Source: Halictus rubicundus (Eukaryota > Arthropoda > Insecta > Hymenoptera > Halictidae). From it: a stretch of 64,000 nt of DNA. Positions within the stretch are counted from its first letter, which is position 1. Every line of letters begins with the position of its first letter. This document shows positions 42,013 through 53,716 of this stretch, piece by piece. The position numbers were made by a program, and so were the translations under genes. Location: positions 62,001 through 126,000 of the forward strand of contig NW_027489030.1 in the NCBI RefSeq assembly GCF_050948215.1, written 5' to 3'. The notes beneath the pieces are model-generated. The model was given only the letters and a program-made list of their open reading frames with translations. It searched no databases and was not told the DNA's origin.

Positions 42013-43056
42013 ACCTATCCTATCCTCTATCCTATCCTATCCTCTATGATATCCTATCCTCTATCCTATACTCTATCATATCCAATCCTCTATCGTATCC
42101 TCTATCCTATCCTATCCTCTATCGTATCCTATCCCCTATCCTATCCTATCCTCTATCCTATCCTTTCCTCTATCCTATTATATCCTATATCCTATCCTAT
42201 CCTCTATCCTATCCTATCCTCTATTCTATCCTATCCTCTATCCTATCCTCTATGCTTTCCTATACTCTATCCTATCCTTTCCTCTATCCTATCCTCTATC
42301 CTATCCTCTATCCTGTCCTATACTCTATCCTATCCTTTCCTCTATCCAATCCTATCATCTAACCCGTCCTGTCCTCAATCCTATCCTATACTGTATTATA
42401 TACTATCCTCTATCCTATCCTATCCTCTATCCTATCCAATCCCCTATCCTATCCTATATAATATCGAATCCTCCATCATATCCTATCCTCTTTCATATAA
42501 TATCATCTATCCTATCCTATCCTCTATCCTATCGTATCCTCTATCCCATTCTACCCTCTATCCTATCCTATCCTCTATCCTATCCTATCCCCTATCCTAT
42601 CCTATCCTCTATCCTATCCTTTCCTCAATCCTATTATATCCTCTATCCTATCCTATCCTCCATCCTAACCTATCCTCTATCCTATCCTATCCTCCATCCT
42701 ATCCTATCCTCTATCCTATCCTATCCTCTATCCTATCCTATCCTCTATCCTATCCGATCCTCTATCCTATCCTATCCTCTATCCTATCCTCTATCCTATC
42801 CGCTATCCTATCCTCTATCCTATCCTCTATACTATCCTATCCTCTATCCTATCCTCTATCCTATCCTATCCTCTATCCTATCCTATCCTCTATCCTATCC
42901 TATCCTCTATCCTATCCTATCCTCTATCCTATCCTATCCTCTATCCTATACTATCCTCTATCCTATCCTATCCTCTATCCTATCCTATCCTCTATATTAT
43001 CCTATCCTCTATCCTATCCTATCCTCTATCCGATCCTCTATCCTATCCTATCCTCT
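42013..43056. repeat. Satellite segment with L-T module at 42046 and a variant T
   Basis: L at 42046 is followed at 445 bp by TTTCATATAATATC, the only T copy I saw with that A to T change. It also has CTATGCTTTCC where other modules read CTATGCTGTCC. Otherwise ordinary satellite. Confidence 0.85.
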
Positions 43057-46000
43057 ATCTTATCCTCTATCCTAACCTCTATCCTATCCTCTATCCTGTC
43101 CTATACTCTATCCTACCCTTTCCTCCATCCTATCCTCTATCCTATCCTCTATCCTATCCTCTATCCTATCCTATCCTCTATCCTATCCTTTCCTATATCC
43201 TATCCTATCCTCTATCCTATCCTCTATCCTATCCTCTATCCTATCCTATCCTCTATCCTATCCTATCCTCTATCCTATCCTCTATCCCATCCTCTATCCT
43301 ATCCTCTATCCCATACTCTACCCTATCCTATCCCCTATCCTATCCTATCCTCTATCCTATCCTTTCTTCTATCCTATCCTATCCTCTATCCTATCCTATC
43401 CTCTATCCGATCCTCTATCGTATCCTATTCTGTATCCTATCCTATCCTCTATCCTATCCTATCCTCTATCCTATCCTATCCTCTATCCTATCCTATCCTC
43501 TATCCTATCCTATTCTCTATCCTATTAGATTCTCTATCCTATCCAATCCTCTATCCTATCCTCTATAATATCCTCTATCCTATCCTCTATCCTATCCTCT
43601 ATCCTATCCTATCCTCAATCCTATCCTATCCTCTATCCGATCCTCTATCCTATCCTATCCTCTATCCTATCCTATCCTCTATCCTATCCTATCCTCTAAC
43701 CTATCCTATCCTCTATCCTATCCTATCCTCTATGATATCCTATCCTCTATCCTATACTCTATCATATCCAATCCTCTATCGTATCCTCTATCCTATCCTA
43801 TCCTCTATCCTATCCTATCCTCAATCCTATCCTATCCTCTATCCTATCCTTTCCTCAATCCTATTATATCCTATATCCTATCCTATCCTCTATCCTATCC
43901 TATCCTCTATTCTATCCTATCCTCTATCCTATCCTCTATGCTGTCCTATACTCTATCCTATCCTTTCCTCTATCCTATCCTCTATCCTATCCTCTATCCT
44001 GTCCTATCCTCTATCCTATCCTTTCCTCTATCCAATCCTATCATCTAACCCGTCCTGTCCTCAATCCTATCCTATACTGTATTATATACTATCCTCTATC
44101 CTATCCTATCCTCTATCCTATCCAATCCCCTATCCTATCCTATATAATATCGAATCCTCCATCATATCCTATCCTCTTTCAAATAATATCATCTATCCTA
44201 TCCTATCCTCTATCCTATCCTATCCCCTATCCCATTCTACCCTCTATCCTATCCTATCCTCTATCCTATCCTATCCCCTATCCTATCCTATCCTCTATCC
44301 TATCCTATCCTCTATCCTATCCTATCCTCTATCCTATACTATCCTCTATCCTATTCTATCCTCTATCCTATCCTATCCTCTATATTATCCTATCCTCCAT
44401 CCTATCCTCTATCCTATCCTATCCTCTATCCGATCCTCTATCCTATCCTATCCTCTATCTTATCCTCTATCCTAACCTCTATCCTATCCTGTATCCTGTC
44501 CTATACTCTATCCTACCCTTTCCTCCATCCTATCCTCTATCCTATCCTCTATCCTATCCTATCCTCTATCCTATCCTATCCTCTATCCTATACTATCCTC
44601 TATCCTATTCTATCCTCTATCCTATCCTATCCTCTATATTATCCTATCCTCTATCCTATCCTCTATCCTATACTCTACCCTATCCTATCCTCTATCCTAT
44701 TATATCCTCTATCCTATCCTTTCTTCTATCCTATCCTATCCTCTATCCGATCCTCTATCGTATCCTATTCTGTATCCTATCCTATCCTCTATCCTATCCT
44801 ATCCTCTATCCTATCCTATCCTCTATCCTATCCTATCCTCTATCCTATCCTCTATCCTATCCTATCCTCTATCCTATCTTATCCTCTATCCTAACCTCTA
44901 TCCTATCCTCTATCCTGTCCTATACTCTATCCTACCCTTTCCTCCATCCTATCCTCTATCCTATCCTCTATCCTATCCTCTATCCTATCCTATCCTCTAT
45001 CCTATCCTTTCCTATATCCTATCCTATCCTCTATCCTATCCTCTATCCTATCCTCTATCCTATCCTATCCTCTATCCTATCCTATCCTCTATCCTATCCT
45101 CTATCCCATCCTCTATCCTATCCTCTATCCCATACTCTACCCTATCCTATCCCCTATCCTATCCTATCCTCTATCCTATCCTTTCTTCTATCCTATCCTA
45201 TCCTCTATCCTATCCTATCCTCTATCCGATCCTCTATCGTATCCTATTCTGTATCCTATCCTATCCTCTATCCTATCCTATCCTCTATCCTATCCTATCC
45301 TCTATCCTATCCTATCCTCTATCCTATCCTATTCTCTATCCTATTAGATTCTCTATCCTATCCAATCCTCTATCCTATCCTCTATAATATCCTCTATCCT
45401 ATCCTCTATCCTATCCTCTATCCTATCCTATCCTCAATCCTATCCTATCCTCTATCCGATCCTCTATCCTATCCTATCCTCTATCCTATCCTATCCTCTA
45501 TCCTATCCTATCCTCTAACCTATCCTATCCTCTATCCTATCCTATCCTCTATGATATCCTATCCTCTATCCTATACTCTATCATATCCAATCCTCTATCG
45601 TATCCTCTATCCTATCCTATCCTCTATCCTATCCTATCCTCAATCCTATCCTATCCTCTATCCTATCCTTTCCTCAATCCTATTATATCCTATATCCTAT
45701 CCTATCCTCTATCCTATCCTATCCTCTATTCTATCCTATCCTCTATCCTATCCTCTATGCTGTCCTATACTCTATCCTATCCTTTCCTCTATCCTATCCT
45801 CTATCCTATCCTCTATCCTGTCCTATCCTCTATCCTATCCTTTCCTCTATCCAATCCTATCATCTAACCCGTCCTGTCCTCAATCCTATCCTATACTGTA
45901 TTATATACTATCCTCTATCCTATCCTATCCTCTATCCTATCCAATCCCCTATCCTATCCTATATAATATCGAATCCTCCATCATATCCTATCCTCTTTCA

Positions 46001-46697
46001 AATAATATCATCTATCCTATCCTATCCTCTATCCTATCCTATCCCCTATCCCATTCTACCCTCTATCCTATCCTATCCTCTATCCTATCCTATCCCCTAT
46101 CCTATCCTATCCTCTATCCTATCCTATCCTCTATCCTATCCTATCCTCTATCCTATACTATCCTCTATCCTATTCTATCCTCTATCCTATCCTATCCTCT
46201 ATATTATCCTATCCTCCATCCTATCCTCTATCCTATCCTATCCTCTATCCGATCCTCTATCCTATCCTATCCTCTATCTTATCCTCTATCCTAACCTCTA
46301 TCCTATCCTGTATCCTGTCCTATACTCTATCCTACCCTTTCCTCCATCCTATCCTCTATCCTATCCTCTATCCTATCCTATCCTCTATCCTATCCTATCC
46401 TCTATCCTATACTATCCTCTATCCTATTCTATCCTCTATCCTATCCTATCCTCTATATTATCCTATCCTCTATCCTATCCTCTATCCTATACTCTACCCT
46501 ATCCTATCCTCTATCCTATTATATCCTCTATCCTATCCTTTCTTCTATCCTATCCTATCCTCTATCCGATCCTCTATCGTATCCTATTCTGTATCCTATC
46601 CTATCCTCTATCCTATCCTATCCTCTATCCTATCCTATCCTCTATCCTATCCTATCCTCTATCCTATCCTCTATCCTATCCTATCCTCTATCCTATC
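43057..46697. repeat. Direct tandem of a 1819-bp higher-order unit, two copies
   Basis: Copy 1 (43057-44875) is followed immediately by copy 2 (44876-46697) with a constant offset of 1819 bp: TATCCTGTCC 43092/44911, TCTATCCCAT 43281/45100, L 43732/45551 and T 44177/45996. Both carry CCTCAATCC just after L, ACTATCC followed by TATTCTATCC, and a CATCCTATCC variant near 44398/46217. It is the cleanest head-to-tail higher-order repeat in the window, with no gap between copies. Confidence 0.9.
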
Positions 46698-46703
46698 CTA
46701 TCC

Positions 46704-47449
46704 TCTATCCTATCCTCTATAATATCCTCTATCCTATCCTCTATCCTATCCTCTATCCTATCCTATCCTCAATCCTATCCTATCCTCTATCCGATCCTCT
46801 ATCCTATCCTATCCTCTATCCTATCCTATCCTCTATCCTATCCTATCCTCTAACCTATCCTATCCTCTATCCTATCCTATCCTCTATGATATCCTATCCT
46901 CTATCCTATACTCTATCATATCCAATCCTCTATCGTATCCTCTATCCTATCCTATCCTCTATCCTATCCTATCCTCAATCCTATCCTATCCTCTATCCTA
47001 TCCTTTCCTCAATCCTATTATATCCTATATCCTATCCTATCCTCTATCCTATCCTATCCTCTATTCTATCCTATCCTCTATCCTATCCTCTATGCTGTCC
47101 TATACTCTATCCTATCCTTTCCTCTATCCTATCCTCTATCCTATCCTCTATCCTGTCCTATCCTCTATCCTATCCTTTCCTCTATCCAATCCTATCATCT
47201 AACCCGTCCTGTCCTCAATCCTATCCTATACTGTATTATATACTATCCTCTATCCTATCCTATCCTCTATCCTATCCAATCCCCTATCCTATCCTATATA
47301 ATATCGAATCCTCCATCATATCCTATCCTCTTTCAAATAATATCATCTATCCTATCCTATCCTCTATCCTATCCTATCCCCTATCCCATTCTACCCTCTA
47401 TCCTATCCTATCCTCTATCCTATCCTATCCCCTATCCTATCCTATCCTC
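46704..47449. repeat. Third, partial copy of the 1819-bp unit (1335-bp offset)
   Basis: CTATAATATCC and L (45551 to 46886) repeat at a 1335-bp offset, with the same CCTCAATCC variant after L, so this is a truncated third copy of the unit to its left. The match ends at 47449, where this copy reads CTCTACGTATCC, one base shorter than the usual CTCTATCGTATCC. Confidence 0.85.
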
Positions 47450-48539
47450 TACGTATCCTTTCCTCAATCCTATTATATCCTCTATCCTATCCTATCCTCC
47501 ATCCTATCCTATCCCCTATCCTATCCTATCCTCCATCCTATCCTATCCTCTATCCTATCCTATCCTCTATCCTATCCTATCCTCTATCCTATACTATCCT
47601 CTATCCTATCCTATCCTCTATCCTATCCTATCCTCTATATTATCCTATCCTCTATCCTATCCTCTGTCCTATCCTATCCTCTATCCGATCCTCTATCCTA
47701 TCCTATCCTCTATCTTATCCTCTATCCTAACCTCTATCCTATCCTGTATCCTGTCCTATACTCTATCCTACCCTTTCCTCCATCCTATCCTCTATCCTAT
47801 CCTCTATCCTATCCTCTATCCTATCCTCTATCCTATCCTCTATCCTATCCTCTATCCTATCCTATCCTCTATCCTATCCTATCCTCTATCCTATCCTATC
47901 CTCTATCCTATCCTCTATCCCATCCTCTATCCTATCCTCTATCCTATCCTATCCTATCCTCTATCCTATCCTATCCTCTATCCTATCCGATCCTCTATCC
48001 TATCCTATCCTCTATCCTATCCTCTATCCTATCCTATCCTCTATCCTATCCGATCCTCTATCCTATCCTATCCTCTATCCTATCCTCTATCCTATCCGCT
48101 ATCCTATCCTCTATCCTATCATCTATCCTATCCTATCCTCTATCCTATCCTATCCTCTATCCTATCCTATCCTCTATCCTATCCTATCCTCTATCCTATC
48201 CTATCCTCTATCCTATCCTATCCTCTATCCTATCCTATCCTCTATCCTATCCTATCCTCTATCCTATCCTATCCTCTATCCTATCCTATCCTCTATCCTA
48301 TCCTATCCTCTATCCTATCCTATCCTCTATCCTATCCTATCCTCTATCCTATCCTATCCTCTATCCTATCCTATCGTCTATCCTATCCTATCCTCTATCC
48401 TATCCTCTATCCTAATCGCTATCCTATCCTCTATCCTATCCTCTATCCTATCCTATCCTCTATCCTATCCTCTATCCTATCCTATCCTCTATCCTATCCT
48501 ATCCTCTATCCTATACTATCCTCTATCCTATCCTATCCT
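47450..48539. repeat. Satellite segment with a 22-mer and a 17-mer tract
   Basis: Contains the usual CTATCTTATCC, CTAACC and CTACCCTTTCC landmarks, a 22-bp unit at 47940-47961, two CCGATCC units and the 17-mer tract at 48124-48395. No L copy occurs from 46886 until 54700, the longest L-free interval here. Confidence 0.85.
48124..48395. repeat. Homogeneous 17-mer tract, 16 units
   Basis: Sixteen 17-mers in a row with a single substitution (C to G at 48376), followed by a 12-mer and the TAATCGC landmark. Confidence 0.92.
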
Positions 48540-51536
48540 CTATCTTATCCTCTATCCTAACCTCTATCCTATCCTGTATCCTGTCCTATACTCTATCCTA
48601 CCCTTTCCTCCATCCTATCATCTATCCTATCCTCTATCCTATCCTCTATCCTATCCTATCCTCTATCCTATCCTTTCCTCTATCCTATCCTATCCTCTAT
48701 CCTATCCTCTATCCTATCCTCTATCCTATCCTCTATCCTATCCTCTATCCTATCCTCTATCCTATCCTCTATCCTATCCTATCCTCTATCCTATCCTATC
48801 CTCTATCCTATCCTATCCTCTATCCTATCCTCTATCCCATCCTCTATCCTATCCTCTATCCTATACTCTACCCTATCCTATCCTCTATCCTATTATATCC
48901 TCTATCCTATCCTTTCTTCTATCCTATCCTATCCTCTATCCGATCCTCTATCGTATCCTATTCTGTATCCTATCCTATCCTCTATCCTATCCTATCCTCT
49001 ATCCTATCCTATCCTCTATCCTATCCTATCCTCTATCCTATCCTATCCTTTATCCTATCCTATCCTCTATCCTATCCGATCCTCTATCCTATCCTATCCT
49101 CTATCCTATCCTCTATCCTATCCGCTATCCTATCCTGTATCCTATCCTCTATCCTATCCTATCCTCTATCCTATCCTCTATCCTATCCTATCCTCTATCC
49201 TATATTTTCCTCAATCCTATTATATCCTCTATCCTATCCTATCCTCCATCCTATCCTATCCTCTATCCTATCCTATCCTCTATCCTATCCTATCCTCTAT
49301 CCTATACTATCCTCTATCCTATCCTATCCTCTATCCTATCCTATCCTCTATATTATCCTATCCTCTATCCTATCCTCTATCCTATCCTATCCTCTATCCG
49401 ATCCTCTATCCTATCCTATCCTCTATCTTATCCTCTATCCTAACCTCTATCCTATCCTCTATCCTGTCCTATACTCTATCCTACCCTTTCCTCCATCCTA
49501 TCCTCTATCCTATCCTCTATCCTATCCTCTATCCTATCCTATCCTCTATCCTATCCTTTCCTATATCCTATCCTATCCTCTATCCTATCCTCTATCCTAT
49601 CCTCTATCCTATCCTCTATCCTATCCTCTATCCTATCCTCTATCCTATCCTCTATCCTATCCTCTATCCTATCCTATCCTCTATCCTATCCTCTATCCCA
49701 TCCTCTATCCTATCCTCTATCCTATACTCTACCCTATCCTATCCCCTATCCTATCCTATCCTCTATCCTATCCTTTCTTCTATCCTATCCTATCCTCTAT
49801 CCTATCCTATCCTCTATCCGATCCTCTATCCTATCCTATTCTGTATCCTATCCTATCCTCTATCCTATCCTATCCTCTATCCTATCCTATCCTCTATCCT
49901 ATCCTATCTTCTATCCCATTCTACCCTCTATCCTATCCTATCCTCTATCCTATCCTATCCCCTATCCTATCCTATCCTCTATCCTATCCTATCCTCTATA
50001 TTATCCTATCCTCTATCCTATCCTCTATCCTATCCTATCCTCTATCCGATCCTCTATCCTATCCTATCCTCTATCTTATCCTCTATCCTAACCTCTATCC
50101 TATCCTGTATCCTGTCCTATACTCTATCCTACCCTTTCCTCCATCCTATCCTCTATCCTATCCTGTATCCTATCCTCTATCCTATCCTATCCTCTATCCT
50201 ATCCTTTCCTCTATCCTATCCTATCCTCTATCCTATCCTCTATCCTATCCTCTATCCTATCCTCTATCCTATCCTCTATCCTATCCTCTATCCTATCCTC
50301 TATCCTATCCTATCCTCTATCCTATCCTATCCTCTATCCTATCCTATCCTCTATCCTATCCTATCCTCTATCCTATCCTCTATCCCATCCTCTATCCTAT
50401 CCTCTATCCTATACTCTACCCTATCCTATCCACTATCCTATTATATCCTCTATCCTATCCTTTCTTCTATCCTATCCTATCCTCTATCCGATCCTCTATC
50501 GTATCCTATTCTGTATCCTATCCTATCCTCTATCCTATCCTATCCTCTATCCTATCCTATCCTCTATCCTATCCTATCCTCTATCCTATCCTTTCCTTTA
50601 TCCTATCCTATCCTCTATCCTATCCGATCCTCTATCCTATCCTATCCTCTATCCTATCCTCTATCCTATCCGCTATCCTATCCTGTATCCTATCCTCTAT
50701 CCTATCCTATCCTCTATCCTATCCTCTATCCTATCCTATCCTCTATCCTATATTTTCCTCAATCCTATTATATCCTCTATCCTATCCTATCCTCCATCCT
50801 ATCCTATCCTCTATCCTATCCTATCCTCTATCCTATCCTATCCTCTATCCTATACTATCCTCTATCCTATCCTATCCTCTATCCTATCCTATCCTCTATA
50901 TTATCCTATCCTCTATCCTATCCTCTATCCTATCCTATCCTCTATCCGATCCTCTATCCTATCCTATCCTCTATCTTATCCTCTATCCTAACCTCTATCC
51001 TATCCTCTATCCTGTCCTATACTCTATCCTACCCTTTCCTCCATCCTATCCTCTATCCTATCCTCTATCCTATCCTCTATCCTATCCTATCCTCTATCCT
51101 ATCCTTTCCTATATCCTATCCTATCCTCTATCCTATCCTCTATCCTATCCTCTATCCTATCCTCTATCCTATCCTCTATCCTATCCTCTATCCTATCCTC
51201 TATCCTATCCTATCCTCTATCCTATCCTATCCTCTATCCTATCCTCTATCCCATCCTCTATCCTATCCTCTATCCTATACTCTACCCTATCCTATCCCCT
51301 ATCCTATCCTACCCTCTATCCTATCCTTTCTTCTATCCTATCCTATCCTCTATCCTATCCTATCCTCTATCCGATCCTCTATCCTATCCTATTCTGTATC
51401 CTATCCTATCCTCTATCCTATCCTATCCTCTATCCTATCCTATCCTCTATCCTATCCTATCTTCTATCCCATTCTACCCTCTATCCTATCCTATCCTCTA
51501 TCCTATCCTATCCCCTATCCTATCCTATCCTCTATC
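48540..51536. repeat. Tandem duplication with about 1.55-kb period
   Basis: About 48540-49987 corresponds to about 50070-51536. TCTATCCCAT 48831/50379 and the private TATTTTCCTC 49203/50751 give 1548 bp. The offset is 1531 at the left (one 17-mer less) and 1553 at the right. The last change is a single 12-mer to 17-mer replacement near 49653/51201. These offsets show unit-sized indels building up between sister copies. There is no L in either copy. Confidence 0.85.
49581..49664. repeat. Homogeneous 12-mer tract, 7 units
   Basis: Seven consecutive perfect 12-mers, the longest such run I counted. The sister copy at 51129 has six and then a 17-mer, so this site is variable in length. Confidence 0.88.
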
Positions 51537-53427
51537 GTATCCTTTCCTCAATCCTATTATATCCTCTATCCTATCCTATCCTCCATCCTATCCTATCCTC
51601 TATCCTATCCTATCCTCCATCCTATCCTATCCTCTATCCTATCCTATCCTCTATCCTATCCTATCCTCTATCCTATACTATCCTCTATCCTATCCTATCC
51701 TCTATCCTATCCTATCCTCTATATTATCCTATCCTCTATCCTATCCTCTATCCTATCCTATCCTCTATCCGATCCTCTATCCTATCCTATCCTCTATCTT
51801 ATCCTCTATCCTAACCTCTATCCTATCCTGTATCCTGTCCTATACTCTATCCTACCCTTTCCTCCATCCTATCCTCTATCCTATCCTCTATCCTATCCTC
51901 TATCCTATCCTATCCTCTATCCTATCCTCTATCCTATCCTTTCCTCTATCCTATCCTATCCTCTATCCTATCCTCTATCCTATCCTCTATCCTATCCTCT
52001 ATCCTATCCTCTATCCTATCCTATCCTCTATCCTATCCTATCCTCTATCCTATCCTATCCTCTATCCTATCCTCTATCCCATCCTCTATCCTATCCTCTA
52101 TCCTAGACTCTACCCTATCCTATCCTCTATCCTATTATATCCTCTATCCTATCCTTTCTTCTATCCTATCCTATCCTCTATCCAATCCTCTATCGTATCC
52201 TATTCTGTATCCTATCCTATCCTCTATCCTATCCTATCCTCTATCCTATCCTATCCTCTATCCTATCCTATTCTCTATCCTATTAGATTCTCTATCCTAT
52301 CCAATCCTCTATCCTATCCTCTATAATATCCTCTATCCTATCCCCTATCCTATCCTCTATCCTATCCTATCCTCTATCCTATCCTATTCTCTATCCTATT
52401 AGATTCTCTATCCTATCCAATCCTCTATCCTATCCTCTATAATATCCTCTATCCTATCCTCTATCCTATCCTCTATCCTATCCTATCCTCAATCCTATCC
52501 TATCCTCTATCCGATCCTCTATCCTATCCTATCCTCTATCCTATCCTATCCTCTATCCTATCCTATCCTCTAACCTATCCTATCCTCTATCCTATCCTAT
52601 CCTCTATCCTATCCAATCCCCTATCCTATCCTATATAATATCGAATCCTCCATCATATCCTATCCTCTTTCAAATAATATCATCTATCCTATCCTATCCT
52701 CTATCCTATCCTATCCTCTATCCCATTCTACCTCTATCCTATCCTATCCTCTATCCTATCCTATCCCCTATTCTATCCTATCCTCTATCCTATCCTTTCC
52801 TCAATCCTATTATATCCTCTATCCTATCCTATCCTCCATCCTATCCTATCCTCTATCCTATCCTATCCTCCATCCTATCCTATTCTCTATCCTATCCTAT
52901 CCTCTATCCTATCCTATCCTCTATCCTATCCGATCCTCTATCCTATCCTATCCTCTATCCTATCCTCTATCCTATCCGCTATCCTATCCTCTATCCTATC
53001 CTCTATCCTATCCTATCCTCTATCCTATCCTCTATCCTATCCTTTCCTCAATCCTATTATATCCTCTATCCTATCCTATCCTCCATCCTATCCTATCCTC
53101 TATCCTATCCGATCCTCTATCCTATCCTATCCTCTATCCTATCCTCTATCCTATCCTATCCTCTATCCTATCGTATCCTCTATCCTATCCTTTCCTCAAT
53201 CCTATTATATCCTCTATCCTATCCTATCCTCCATCCTATCCTATCCTCTATCCTATCCTATCCTCTATCCTATCCTATCCTCTATCCTATCCGATCCTCT
53301 ATCCTATCCTATCCTCTATCCTATCCTCTATCCTATCCTATCCTCTATCCTATCCGATCCTCTATCCTATCCTATCCTCTATCCTATCCTCTATCCTATC
53401 CGCTATCCTATCCTCTATCCTATCATC

Positions 53428-53716
53428 TATCCTATCCTATCCTCTATCCTATCCTATCCTCTATCCTATCCTATCCTCTATCCTATCCTATCCTCTATCC
53501 TATCCTATCCTCTATCCTATCCTATCCTCTATCCTATCCTATCCTCTATCCTATCCTATCCTCTATCCTATCCTATCCTCTATCCTATCCTATCCTCTAT
53601 CCTATCCTATCCTCTATCCTATCCTATCCTCTATCCTATCCTATCCTCTATCCTATCCTATTCTCTATCCTATCCTATCCTCTATCCTATCCTATCCTCT
53701 ATCCTATCCTATCCTC
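53428..53716. repeat. Homogeneous 17-mer tract, 17 units
   Basis: Seventeen 17-mers, the longest such run in the window together with its sister tract. One substitution (TATTCTC) is in the fourteenth unit. A 12-mer and TAATCGC follow. Confidence 0.92.
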
